64,000 nt of DNA, taken from the NCBI GenBank assembly GCA_964476565.1, contig CAYZBG010000009.1, positions 24,995-88,994 on the forward strand, in the 5' to 3' direction. Source of the stretch: CAMAXB01 sp964476565 (lineage in GTDB: Bacteria > Verrucomicrobiota > Verrucomicrobiia > Opitutales > Opitutaceae). The notes under the pieces were generated by a model. The model worked only from the letters and a program-made list of their open reading frames with translations, searched no databases and had not been told where the DNA came from. Positions 26,923-35,885 of this stretch are shown here, one piece after another. The number at the start of each line of letters is the position of its first letter. The stretch's first letter is position 1. The position numbers and the translations under genes were made by a program.

Positions 26923-27978
26923 TCAGGCCGGGACCGCGGATCGGCGCACGGGCGCGCTCTTCACGTCGCGGATGGTCGGACCGTCGACCCATCGGGCGGG
27001 GATGGTGGTGAGCGAGGGCAGGGGCGGGATGCCGGGATCGTTGCGGTGCAGCTGGGCGATGACTGCCTCCGCGCCTTGCGCCCCCAGCCGCCGCGGCTGC
27101 AGGTCCAGCCCGGCGCAGGGCACGTCCTGTATGAGCACGTTGAGACAGAAGAACCCATGGCTCGCCGGGATGCGCGCGCCTGCCGACCGCATCCACACCA
27201 TGGCTTCGGTGCGATGACCGAGGACCACGTCGGGCTTGTGCTCCTTGAACCAGGCAATGAACTTCTCGCGCGTCAGCTCCTCGGATACGAGGGCCGGGAT
27301 CGTTTCGACGCCCGGCGTACGTTGTTGGAAGGCCAGAAACGCGCCCTCCCACCGATGCTGCAGGCGCTCGTCGTGATGCTTCTGGAGGAAGAGACCCGGG
27401 CGCCGGTAACCGAGCGCGTGCAAACGCTGCAGTCCGTGCATCATCGACCGGTAATGGTCGGAGCAGATCGTGTGGAGCGCGGGCTTTTCGATGATGTAGT
27501 CGGTGTAGACCCCCGCATACCGTGACCAGTCGAGCGCGGTGTAATCCGGATCGCCCCAGGCCGGGAGCAGAAGCAGGCCCCGAATGCCGCGCGATTGCAG
27601 AATCGTGTTGAGCCGCGGCAGGGTGATCCCATCCCGGCCCGCCGTGAACTGCTCGATCTTAAAGCCCAGCTCGCTGGCGCGTTCCGAAGCGCCGGCGATC
27701 AACTCCCGATGAAAGATCAGCGAGTGCGACGGCCGGTCAGGCTCATGGACGTCGACGGCGGCGATGACGCCGCGAAAGGACTGGCCACGGGAACGGCGAA
27801 TCTCGGACATCACCGCCCCGGCGAGCGGATTGTGGTGATAGCCGGCGGCCTCGGCCGCGGCGCGAATGCGCTGGGCGGTTTCCTGATTGACCCGCGAGGA
27901 ACCGCGCAGGGCTGCGGACACGGTGGTTCGCGACAGACCGAGGTCGCGGGCGATGGAACGTAGTGTCGGGGCAGACAT
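26923..27978 (-). CDS. LacI-family transcriptional regulator
   Basis: A 351-residue repressor-type protein. Residues 4-50 are the LacI helix-turn-helix and hinge (TLRSIARDLGLSRTTVSAAL, then AAEAAGYHHNPLAGAVM). The rest is a periplasmic-binding-protein-like effector domain with LRRPGL-like strands, e.g. RLHALGYRRPGLFLQKHHDERL. The effector is probably a sugar. No operator could be read from sequence. The start is the ATG directly before the HTH; an in-frame extension upstream has no family match. It may regulate the convergent propeller gene's pathway or genes elsewhere. Confidence 0.92.
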   Translation of the reverse strand: MSAPTLRSIARDLGLSRTTVSAALRGSSRVNQETAQRIRAAAEAAGYHHNPLAGAVMSEIRRSRGQSFRGVIAAVDVHEPDRPSHSLIFHRELIAGASERASELGFKIEQFTAGRDGITLPRLNTILQSRGIRGLLLLPAWGDPDYTALDWSRYAGVYTDYIIEKPALHTICSDHYRSMMHGLQRLHALGYRRPGLFLQKHHDERLQHRWEGAFLAFQQRTPGVETIPALVSEELTREKFIAWFKEHKPDVVLGHRTEAMVWMRSAGARIPASHGFFCLNVLIQDVPCAGLDLQPRRLGAQGAEAVIAQLHRNDPGIPPLPSLTTIPARWVDGPTIRDVKSAPVRRSAVPA

Positions 27979-28279
27979 ACTTCGGACAGTCAGAGGTAGG
28001 GAGTGGGTTTTGCCTAGGAAGAAACGAAGAAAAGATCCGGGTCCGAAGGGGGTGGGGTGGCCGGACGTGCGGCAAGGGGCGCCGATCTTACAGGAGGAAG
28101 ACGATGCGAATGCCGCGCGGGTTTCATTGGATGCGCCGCACGCGCCCTGGCGGATCCTCACCGGCCGGAAATCTGATTGGAATCTCCCGCCCCGACTTGT
28201 AACCGCGGCGGGGATGGGCAGCGTCTTGTTCAAGGCTCCGAGGCTCTGAACCGATTCGAGTCCGGACCCATTTTCTCGC
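27979..28279. other. Divergent promoter region of lacI-type gene and the large operon
   Basis: About 300 bases between the LacI-type gene and the start of the eight-gene operon. It holds a short frame (28104-28202) preceded by a strong AGGAGG, but its 32-residue product has no recognisable feature, so I do not call it. No clear -35/-10 pair or operator palindrome was found. Confidence 0.5.
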
Positions 28280-30922
28280 ATGATGGTCCGTCCCGCTCTT
28301 CTCCGCTTTCGTTGGTCCGGCGGACGGAGTTTTTCCCAGGTTTTGCTCCTTGGGTTGACCCTGATGCTTCCCGGATTGGTCCGCGCCATGGAGCTCGATG
28401 CGGCGCGGGAGGCCCTGCGCGAAGGGCGTTACGAGGAGGTGATCGCCGGAGCCGAGGCCGCGGTGGCGGCGAATGCGGCCGGCGAATCCTGGCACCTGTT
28501 GCGGCTCGAGGCGCTGCTCGCGGTGGGTCGCTATCCTGACGCCGAGCAGGCGTTGTCGGAGGCGTTGACGAAAGAGACCGGCAGCATCCGGGTGCGCATG
28601 CTGGGGGCGGATATCTTGCGCGCCAACGGCCGTCCGGAGGACGCCTTTGAGCTGATCAAGGCGGTGCGGGTGCTGGTGCTGTCCCAGTCATGGGCCTACC
28701 GCGATCCGGTCAACCTGGTGACCTTCGGCCGCGCCGCGCTCGCTCTCGGTTCTGACGCCAAGGATGTGCTCGAGCGGGTCTACGCGCTGGCCGAGCGCTC
28801 GCCGCCGATTCCGCGCGAGTACTACCTTGCCAAAGGTGGGCTAGCCTTGGCCAAGCACGATTATCCGCTCGCGGCCACGACCTTCCGCGCCGGCATCGAA
28901 CGGTTTCCCGGTGACCCCGACCTGCATTACGGCCTGGCCCGTGCCTACGAAAACGGCGATCGCGCCGCCATGCTCGGCGAACTCGAGATCGCGCTCCGCA
29001 TCAACCCGCGGCATGTGCCGAGCCTCCTTCTTTCCGCCGAGCACCTGATTGCCGCGGAGGACTACCGCGAGGCCGAGTCGCGGCTGGGCGATGCCCGGGC
29101 CGTCAATCCGTCCAGTCCGGAAGCGTGGGCGTTTCAGGCGGCGATCGCGCACCTGCGCAACCAGCCCGAGGGCGAACGCATCTCGCGCACCGAGGCGCTC
29201 AAGTTCTGGAAAACCAATCCCAAGGTCGACCACCTCATCGGCAAGACCCTCTCGCAAAAGTACCGGTTCGCGGAGGGTGCGGCCTATCAGCGCCAGGCGC
29301 TCGCGTTCGACCCCGATTACCTGCCGGCCAAATCGCAGCTCGCGGTCGACTTACTCCGCCTCGGCGAGGACCAGGAAGGCTGGCGTCTCGTCACCGAGGT
29401 GAACGCGCGTGACGGCTACAACGTCGAGGCCTTCAACCTCGTCACGCTCAGCGACACGCTGTCGAAGTACACGTCCCTCCGGAACGAGGACTTCATCATC
29501 CGCATGACGAGCCATGAGGCCGCCGTGTACGGTCCCCGCGTGCTGGCGCTGCTCACCCGGGCCAAGGAGCGGCTGGTGCCGAAGTATGGCGTCGAACTGG
29601 CGCGCCCGACGATCGTTGAGATCTTCGCCGACCAACGCGACTTTGCCGTGCGCACCTTTGGCGTGCCCGACGTGCCGGGCTACCTCGGGGTTTGCTTTGG
29701 CCGCGTGGTCACGGCCAACAGCCCCGCGGCCAACGGTGGCCAGCCGGTCAATTGGGAGGCCGTGCTCTGGCACGAGTTCTGCCACGTCATCACCCTCCAG
29801 ATGACCAAGAACAAGATGCCGCGCTGGTTGAGCGAGGGCATCTCGGTGTATGAAGAGCGCCAAGCGAGCGCTGTCTGGGGCGAACGGATGAATCCCCGCT
29901 ATCGCGACATGATCCTCGGCGGCCAACTCACGCCCGTCTCGCGTCTCAGCTCCGCCTTTCTCGCCCCGCGTTCGCCGCTGCACCTGCAGTTCGCGTACTT
30001 CCAGTCGTCGCTCGTCGTCGAGTTCATCGTCGAACGCTTCGGCTTCGGCCGCCTGCGCGAGATCCTGACCGATCTCGCCGCCGGCGAGGACATCAACGCC
30101 GCCATCGCCGCGCGCACGACCGCGATGGCCAACATCGAACGTGAGTTTGCGCTTTATGCGAAGGAACGCGCGGAAGGGCTTGGCCGCGGGCTCGACTGGA
30201 CCAAACCGCCTGAGGCAACCGTCGCCGATCCTGTCGCCTTCGCCCGCTGGGCCGGCGAGAATACGAACAACTACTGGGCCATCCTGTGGAATGCCCGCGA
30301 CCGCGCTGCGCGGCAGGACTGGTCCGGCGTCACGACGCTGCTGCGGCCAGTGATCGAGAAATACCCCGAGCAGAGCGGCAGCGATAGCGCGTACCGTCTG
30401 CTCGCCGAGGCGGCCAAGGCGCAGGGCGACGTCGCCGGCGAACGTGCCATGCTGGAGGCGTTGGCGGAAGTCGATGGCACTGCCGTCGACGCCTACCTCC
30501 GCCTGATGGAACTGGGCGAGGGGAGCGGCGATTGGGCGGCGGTGGCCCGCAACGCCGAGCGCTTCCTCGCGGTCAATCCTCTCGTGGCGCCCCCGTACCG
30601 TCGGCTCGGCCAGGCCAGCGCCGAGCTCGGTGCGCTGGCGATCGCGATCGATGCCTACCGCGTGCTGCTCGAACTCAATCCGAACGATCCGGCCGACGTG
30701 CACTTCCATCTCGCCCGCTGGCTGCACCGCAGCGGTGACGACGAAGGCGCGCGCCGTCACGCCCTGCGCGCCCTGGAAGATGCGCCGCGCTTTCGCGAGG
30801 CCCTGAACCTGCTTCAGCGGGTGGTGCGTCGCATCGACGCGGCCCGGATCGAAGCCGAGGCCGCGGATGCGGCTCGCCCACCGCCCGCCGTCCCGCCACC
30901 GCCCGCCGCCCTTTCCCTGTGA
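28280..30922 (+). CDS. TPR protein with an embedded HExxH metallopeptidase domain
   Basis: An 880-residue protein with a signal-like N-terminus (SFSQVLLLGLTLMLPGLVRAM). Residues about 35-400 and 680-860 are TPR-like helical repeats. In between lies a gluzincin-type peptidase core: the zinc motif HEFCH (His498, Glu499, His502) in LWHEFCHVITLQMTKNKMP, then RWLSEGISVYEE with Glu519 as a probable third ligand. This layout is known for MA-clan TPR proteins of unknown substrate. It leads an operon with a MoxR/BatA system and overlaps the next gene by 4 bases, so a role in the same envelope process is likely. Confidence 0.85.
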   Translation: MMVRPALLRFRWSGGRSFSQVLLLGLTLMLPGLVRAMELDAAREALREGRYEEVIAGAEAAVAANAAGESWHLLRLEALLAVGRYPDAEQALSEALTKETGSIRVRMLGADILRANGRPEDAFELIKAVRVLVLSQSWAYRDPVNLVTFGRAALALGSDAKDVLERVYALAERSPPIPREYYLAKGGLALAKHDYPLAATTFRAGIERFPGDPDLHYGLARAYENGDRAAMLGELEIALRINPRHVPSLLLSAEHLIAAEDYREAESRLGDARAVNPSSPEAWAFQAAIAHLRNQPEGERISRTEALKFWKTNPKVDHLIGKTLSQKYRFAEGAAYQRQALAFDPDYLPAKSQLAVDLLRLGEDQEGWRLVTEVNARDGYNVEAFNLVTLSDTLSKYTSLRNEDFIIRMTSHEAAVYGPRVLALLTRAKERLVPKYGVELARPTIVEIFADQRDFAVRTFGVPDVPGYLGVCFGRVVTANSPAANGGQPVNWEAVLWHEFCHVITLQMTKNKMPRWLSEGISVYEERQASAVWGERMNPRYRDMILGGQLTPVSRLSSAFLAPRSPLHLQFAYFQSSLVVEFIVERFGFGRLREILTDLAAGEDINAAIAARTTAMANIEREFALYAKERAEGLGRGLDWTKPPEATVADPVAFARWAGENTNNYWAILWNARDRAARQDWSGVTTLLRPVIEKYPEQSGSDSAYRLLAEAAKAQGDVAGERAMLEALAEVDGTAVDAYLRLMELGEGSGDWAAVARNAERFLAVNPLVAPPYRRLGQASAELGALAIAIDAYRVLLELNPNDPADVHFHLARWLHRSGDDEGARRHALRALEDAPRFREALNLLQRVVRRIDAARIEAEAADAARPPPAVPPPPAALSL

Positions 30923-31764
30923 AGAAAGTCGTCCTCCTGGTTCTCGCCTCCGCTCTGCTCGGCACCCTCGTGTGGGGCCAGCGCCGCGGCTGGGGGCGGG
31001 GCTGGATTGGCGATGACGTGCGCACCGCGCGGGAGATTCCCTCCGGCAGCACCGGCACGCCGGTGTGGACCAATCCGGTCGATTTCGAGAAGGACGTCTT
31101 CACCTTCACGCGGATCCGGTACAGTCGCGGCGGGTTTGGTCGCGGCGGCGGCTGGAGCACGGATCTGCCCGATGCCGATCTCAATCTTTCCTACCGCCTG
31201 CAGCAGATGACGTCGATGCGGGTCGATCCCAACGGACGCATTGTGTCGCTGACCGATCCCGAGCTGCTCGACTTCCCGTTCATCTACATCGTCGAACCGG
31301 GCAATCTGGCCTTCACCGACGACGAGGTGGGCGCGCTCCGCCGGTACCTGCTCAACGGCGGATTCCTCATGCTCGACGATTTCTGGGGCGAGCAGGCCTG
31401 GGCCAACGTGGAGTACGCCTTCAAGCAGGTGTTTCCCGAACGGACGTTCAGCGAGCTGCCGATGGACCACCCGGTCTACTCGAGCATCTTTCCGATCAAG
31501 GGTAAGTTCCAGGTGCCGAACGTCGGCCTCGGCGCCGAGAGCCAGCACCATGGCATTACCTGGGAACGCGAGGATGCACGCGAGGTGCATCACCGGGCGC
31601 TCTTCGACGACAAGGGCCGCCTGATGGTGCTTGCCCTGCACAACACCGACAACGGCGACGGCTGGGAGCGCGAAGGTGAGAGCGACTACTACTTCCACAA
31701 TTTCTCCGAGAAGGTGGCCTACCCGCTCGCGATCAACGTCATCTTTTACATCATGACCCACTAA
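30919..31764 (+). CDS. DUF4159-domain secreted protein
   Basis: A 281-residue protein beginning at a GTG that overlaps the previous stop (GTGA). The N-terminus MKKVVLLVLASALLGTLVWGQ is a signal peptide. The body has FTFTRIRYSRGGFGRGGGW, then LNLSYRLQQMTSMRVDPNGR, FPFIYIVEPGNLAFTDDEV and YLLNGGFLMLDDFWGEQAW, which match DUF4159, a domain with a glutamine-amidotransferase-like fold. These genes are regular partners of MoxR and DUF58 genes in planctomycetes and verrucomicrobia. Enzymatic activity is not established. Confidence 0.85.
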   Translation: MKKVVLLVLASALLGTLVWGQRRGWGRGWIGDDVRTAREIPSGSTGTPVWTNPVDFEKDVFTFTRIRYSRGGFGRGGGWSTDLPDADLNLSYRLQQMTSMRVDPNGRIVSLTDPELLDFPFIYIVEPGNLAFTDDEVGALRRYLLNGGFLMLDDFWGEQAWANVEYAFKQVFPERTFSELPMDHPVYSSIFPIKGKFQVPNVGLGAESQHHGITWEREDAREVHHRALFDDKGRLMVLALHNTDNGDGWEREGESDYYFHNFSEKVAYPLAINVIFYIMTH

Positions 31765-32810
31765 TGAGCTTCGTACCTCCCGCTCCGTCCGAACCACCCC
31801 CGCTCAACTCCGGCTCCTTCGATGCCGAACAACGCGCTGCCGAGCGCCTGATCGCGGGCCGCGCCCGCATCGAGGGCGAACTCGGCAAGGCCATCGTCGG
31901 ACAGCGCGAGGTGATCGAGCAGATCATGATCGCGCTGGTCGCGGGCGGGCATTGCCTGATCACCGGCGCCCCCGGCCTCGCGAAGACGCTGCTCGTCAAA
32001 TCGATCGCCCGCATCTTCGACCTGAAGTTCCAACGGGTGCAGTTCACGCCCGACCTCATGCCGGCCGACATCACGGGCACGGAGATTCTCCAGGACGTGG
32101 AAGGCGGGCGCCGCCTCATCTTCGTCAAGGGCCCCGTCTTCGCCAACATTGTCCTCGCCGACGAAATCAACCGCACGCCGCCCAAGACCCAGGCGGCGTT
32201 GCTCGAGGCGATGCAGGAACACCAGGTGACCGCTGCCGGCGTGCGTTACGCGCTGCCGGAACCGTTCTTCGTGCTCGCGACCCAGAACCCGATCGAGATG
32301 GAGGGAACCTATCCCTTGCCCGAGGCGCAGCTCGACCGCTTCATGTTCAACGTGGTGATGGATTACCTGCCGGTCGACGACGAGGTGGCCGTCGTGACGC
32401 GCACCACCGCCAAGGCGAACGCCGATATCCAGCCGATCTTCAACGGCGACGATGTGCTGGGATTCCACGATCTCGTGCGGTCCGTGCCGGTCGCGGAGGA
32501 AATGGTGCGTTACGCCGTGCAACTCGCCGCCGCCTCGCGGCCGAACCAGGCCGGCGCACCGTCCTTTGTGAACGACTGGGTGGGCTGGGGCGCGGGTACG
32601 CGTGCCGGACAGAACCTGATCCTTGGCGCGAAGGCCCGCGCGCTGCTCCAGGGCCGCGCCCACGTCTCGCTCGATGATGTACGCGCGATCGCGCTGCCCA
32701 CGCTGCGTCACCGCATCCTGCTCAACTACCGCGCCGAAGCCGAGGGCGTGCGCATCGAGGACGTGATCCGACGCCTGCTCGAGACCGTGCCCGCGCCGGT
32801 CGGCCGTTGA
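31764..32810 (+). CDS. moxR: MoxR-family AAA+ ATPase
   Basis: A 348-residue cytoplasmic ATPase starting on the last base of the previous stop codon. The Walker A motif is TGAPGLAKTLLVKSIA, the Walker B region is VLADEINRTPPKTQAALLEAM, and sensor-type FFVLATQNPIEMEGTYPLPEAQLDRF follows; all are diagnostic of MoxR. MoxR ATPases act as chaperone-like factors that help mature or activate membrane VWA protein complexes. The downstream DUF58 and BatA-like genes are the expected partners. Confidence 0.95.
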   Translation: MSFVPPAPSEPPPLNSGSFDAEQRAAERLIAGRARIEGELGKAIVGQREVIEQIMIALVAGGHCLITGAPGLAKTLLVKSIARIFDLKFQRVQFTPDLMPADITGTEILQDVEGGRRLIFVKGPVFANIVLADEINRTPPKTQAALLEAMQEHQVTAAGVRYALPEPFFVLATQNPIEMEGTYPLPEAQLDRFMFNVVMDYLPVDDEVAVVTRTTAKANADIQPIFNGDDVLGFHDLVRSVPVAEEMVRYAVQLAAASRPNQAGAPSFVNDWVGWGAGTRAGQNLILGAKARALLQGRAHVSLDDVRAIALPTLRHRILLNYRAEAEGVRIEDVIRRLLETVPAPVGR

Positions 32811-32826
32811 CCGGCAAGGCTCGCCC

Positions 32827-33783
32827 ATGCCCGCCGCCGCGCCCTCGCTGCCGTCCGCCCGCCTCATCGCGCCCCAGGCGCTGATGACGATCCGCAACCT
32901 CGAGTTGCGGGCGCGTTCGGTTGTCGAGGGTTTCTGGCACGGGTTGCACCGCAGTCCGTACCACGGCTTCTCGGTCGAGTTCACCGAGTACCGGCAGTAC
33001 GCGCCGGGCGACGATCCGCGCTACGTCGACTGGCGGGTGTGCGCACGGACCGACCGGTACTTCATCAAGAAGTTCGAGGACGAGACCAACCTGCGTTGCC
33101 ATCTGCTGGTCGACCGCAGCCGCTCGATGTCGTACGGCTCGGCCGGTTACACCAAGGCCGACTATGCCGCGACGCTGGCGGCCACGCTGGGCTACTTCCT
33201 GCACCGCCAGGGCGACGCGGTGGGGCTGCTCGCCTTCGACGGCGAGGTGCGCGACTACTTTCCCGCCCGGCATCGCACGAGCCACCTGCGCCAGATCATG
33301 CATGCGCTGGAGACGCCGTCAGAGGGACGCGGCACGGACCTGTGTGCTCCGCTGGAACGCATCACCACGCTCGTGCGCAAACGCGGCATGATGGTGCTCG
33401 TCTCCGATTTCCTCGCTCCGATCGAGCGGCTGGAGCGCAGCCTCGTCGGGCTGACCGCCGCTGGTCATGAGCTGACCGTGTTCCAGATTCACGATCCGGC
33501 TGAGCTGACGCTCGGGCTGGGCGAGGCGGCGGTGTTTGAGGACGTTGAGTCGGCGCAGACGCTCTACATCGACCCGGCCGCCGCGCGCGCCGACTATGTG
33601 CGGCGCTGGCGCGAGCATCATGACGCGATTGCCGCGATCGGCCGCAAACTCGGGGTGAGCCTGCATCAGGTCTCGACCGACCAGCCGCTTGAGTTGGCCC
33701 TGTTCGATTTCCTGCAGGCGCGGATGCGTCGCGGCCGCCAGGTCCGCACTCGCGGCGGCAACACGGGAGCCCCGGCGTCATGA
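32827..33783 (+). CDS. DUF58 protein (MoxR partner)
   Basis: A 318-residue soluble protein. It shows the DUF58 signature SVEFTEYRQYAPGDDPRYVDW followed by RTDRYFIKKFEDETNLRC and a degenerate VWA-type fold with LVDRSRSMSYGS (metal-site-like DxSxS replaced by DRSRS) and MMVLVSDFLAP. DUF58 proteins are constant companions of MoxR ATPases and BatA-like membrane proteins. It begins 16 bases after the moxR stop and overlaps the next gene by 4 bases. Confidence 0.92.
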   Translation: MPAAAPSLPSARLIAPQALMTIRNLELRARSVVEGFWHGLHRSPYHGFSVEFTEYRQYAPGDDPRYVDWRVCARTDRYFIKKFEDETNLRCHLLVDRSRSMSYGSAGYTKADYAATLAATLGYFLHRQGDAVGLLAFDGEVRDYFPARHRTSHLRQIMHALETPSEGRGTDLCAPLERITTLVRKRGMMVLVSDFLAPIERLERSLVGLTAAGHELTVFQIHDPAELTLGLGEAAVFEDVESAQTLYIDPAAARADYVRRWREHHDAIAAIGRKLGVSLHQVSTDQPLELALFDFLQARMRRGRQVRTRGGNTGAPAS

Positions 33784-35885
33784 GCTTCCTCGCACCGCTG
33801 TTTTTCCTCGGAGCTCTCGCGCTCGCCGCCCCCGTGATCTTCCACCTGATCCGGCGCACCACCCGCGAGCGGATGCGGTTCAGTTCGCTGATGTTCCTGC
33901 GCCCGTCTCCGCCGCGGCTGACGAAGCGCAGCCGGCTCGAGAACCTGCTGCTCCTCTTCCTGCGCTGCCTCGCGCTCGCGCTCGTGGCCTTCGCCTTCAC
34001 CCGTCCCTTCGTGAAGGAGGCGGTCGTCTCTGAGGTGAGCCCGACGGCCGTCCGCCAGGTTGTCGTGCTCGTGGACGCCAGCGCCAGCATGCGCCGCGAC
34101 GGGGCCTGGGCCGGTGCGGTTGCCCGGGCGACGCAGGTGCTCGAAGCCACATCCGCGGCCGACCGTGTGGCCCTGCTGACCTATGGACGCGAGGTGACCA
34201 CGCTCGTGGGTTTTGAAGATTGGACGGCGGCATTGCCCGACCAGCGCGTCGCGCTGGCGACCGGACGGTTGGCAGACACCGGACCGGGCTGGGGAGGATC
34301 CCAGTTGGGCGGGGCGCTGTCGCTGGCGGTGGAACTGCTCGCCGATGCGGCCGAGGTGCAGCCGGACAGCCGTCGGGAAGTGGTGGTGATTGGCGATTTG
34401 CAGGCCGGCAGCCGGCTGGAAGCGTTGCAGACCCTGGAGTGGCCGCGGGGCGTCGAGGTCGTGCTCGAACCGGTGTCGGTGCGGACCGGGACCAACGCGA
34501 GCCTGCAGTTGATGGCCGATGCGGCGGACGTCGAGCGCGCCGGCGAACCGCGCGTGCGGGTGCGGGTGAGCAACGCACCCGGCGGGGCGCGCGAACAATT
34601 TCAAGTCGGGTGGCGCCGCCGCGATGGCACCGCCGTGGGCGAGCCGATCGGCACCTATGTGCCGCCCGGGCAGAGCCGCGTGGTCGTTTTGCCGGTGCCG
34701 TCCGGCGGCGAACTTCCCACTGAGATCGCGCTGACCGGTGACGATGAACCGTTCGACAACCGCGTGTTCGTAATCCCGCCTCAACCGCAGGCCTTGAGCG
34801 TGGCCTATCTGGGTAGTGAGGCGGCGAACGATACCCAGGGGGCGCGATTCTTCCTGGAGCGAGCCCTGCGCGCCGCCCCCGGCGTGTCCGTGCAGGTCAA
34901 TGCTCGGCCGGCCGCCCAGCCCTGGTCGCCGGACGAACAGGCGGCCGCCTCGCTCGTCGTCGTCAATGAGCCGCTGCCGGCGGCGCGCGCCGACGAAGTG
35001 CGCGCGGGCGTGATGGCAGGGCGCACCGCCCTCGTCACGGTGAGCGGCACGGCCATGGCCGGCACGCTCGCCCGCCTCGTGGGTGTACCCGCCGTGCCGA
35101 TGGACGAGGTCGCGGCGGCCCGCTACGCGATGCTCGCGGAGATTGATTTTCGGCATCCGCTCTTTCTGCCGTTCGCTGATCCGCGTTTCAGCGATTTCAC
35201 CAAGATTCACTTCTGGCGCCATCGTAAGCTCGACCTGGCGGGCTGGCCGGCTCCGCGCGTGCTGGCGTCGTTTGATTCGGGCGATCCCGCGTTGATCGAA
35301 CTCAGCCTCGGCCGCGGCCGGTTGCTGGTGTTGACCACGACGTGGGCGCCGGCCGACAGCCAGCTCGCGGTCTCGTCGAAGTTTGTCCCGTGGTTGTACT
35401 CGCTATTGGAACTCACCGGCGGCCTGACCACGCCCGTCAGCGCTTACGTCGTGGGTGACGAACCGGCGATCCCGGTCCAGGCCGGTCCGGTCACGGTCCA
35501 GGATCCCGACGGACGCGTGGTCGCGACGTTGGCCGCGGGCGAGAGCCGCTTGCCCGCTCTGAATGCGCCGGGCGTCTACACCGTGGTGGCCGGAACCGCG
35601 CCCGTGACGCGCGTGGCGGTCAACCTCGATGCGGCGGAATCCCGCCTCACGCCGCTCACGACCGAGGACTTCGAGCGCCTCGGCGCGCCGCTCGCCCGGA
35701 CGGCCGTCGATCCGGTGCAGGCGGAGCAGCGCGAAGTGGTGTTGCGCGGCGTCGAAACCGAAGGGCGGCAAAAGCTGTGGCGGTGGTTCATCGTGGCCAC
35801 CTTGCTCATTCTCTTGGTTGAATCCATACTGGCAGGACGCACGGCACGCCGGGCCGGCGCCTTGGAAACGGCGGCAACAACATGA
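33780..35885 (+). CDS. batA: BatA-like membrane protein with VWA domain
   Basis: A 701-residue membrane protein. The N-terminal region FLAPLFFLGALALAAPVIFHLI and RTTRERMRFSSLMFL is the BatA (aerotolerance regulator) N-terminus, with a second helix LLLFLRCLALALVAFAF. A VWA domain follows with MIDAS motif VVVLVDASASM (DxSxS) and an extended beta-rich region. A final helix lies near the C-terminus (WRWFIVATLLILLVESIL). Such proteins are anchored in the inner membrane with the VWA domain outside the bilayer. It overlaps both neighbours by 4 bases, so translation of the operon is coupled. Confidence 0.9.
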   Translation: MSFLAPLFFLGALALAAPVIFHLIRRTTRERMRFSSLMFLRPSPPRLTKRSRLENLLLLFLRCLALALVAFAFTRPFVKEAVVSEVSPTAVRQVVVLVDASASMRRDGAWAGAVARATQVLEATSAADRVALLTYGREVTTLVGFEDWTAALPDQRVALATGRLADTGPGWGGSQLGGALSLAVELLADAAEVQPDSRREVVVIGDLQAGSRLEALQTLEWPRGVEVVLEPVSVRTGTNASLQLMADAADVERAGEPRVRVRVSNAPGGAREQFQVGWRRRDGTAVGEPIGTYVPPGQSRVVVLPVPSGGELPTEIALTGDDEPFDNRVFVIPPQPQALSVAYLGSEAANDTQGARFFLERALRAAPGVSVQVNARPAAQPWSPDEQAAASLVVVNEPLPAARADEVRAGVMAGRTALVTVSGTAMAGTLARLVGVPAVPMDEVAAARYAMLAEIDFRHPLFLPFADPRFSDFTKIHFWRHRKLDLAGWPAPRVLASFDSGDPALIELSLGRGRLLVLTTTWAPADSQLAVSSKFVPWLYSLLELTGGLTTPVSAYVVGDEPAIPVQAGPVTVQDPDGRVVATLAAGESRLPALNAPGVYTVVAGTAPVTRVAVNLDAAESRLTPLTTEDFERLGAPLARTAVDPVQAEQREVVLRGVETEGRQKLWRWFIVATLLILLVESILAGRTARRAGALETAATT

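Noticed and set aside
28104..28202. A 32-codon frame preceded by a strong AGGAGG
   Set aside because: The spacing of the ribosome site is good, but the peptide is Arg/Pro-rich with no recognisable feature, and the region is a divergent promoter. Conservation would be needed to call it.
28250..28264. A GATTCGAGTCC word resembling a tRNA T-arm
   Set aside because: No matching acceptor or anticodon stem could be found around it.
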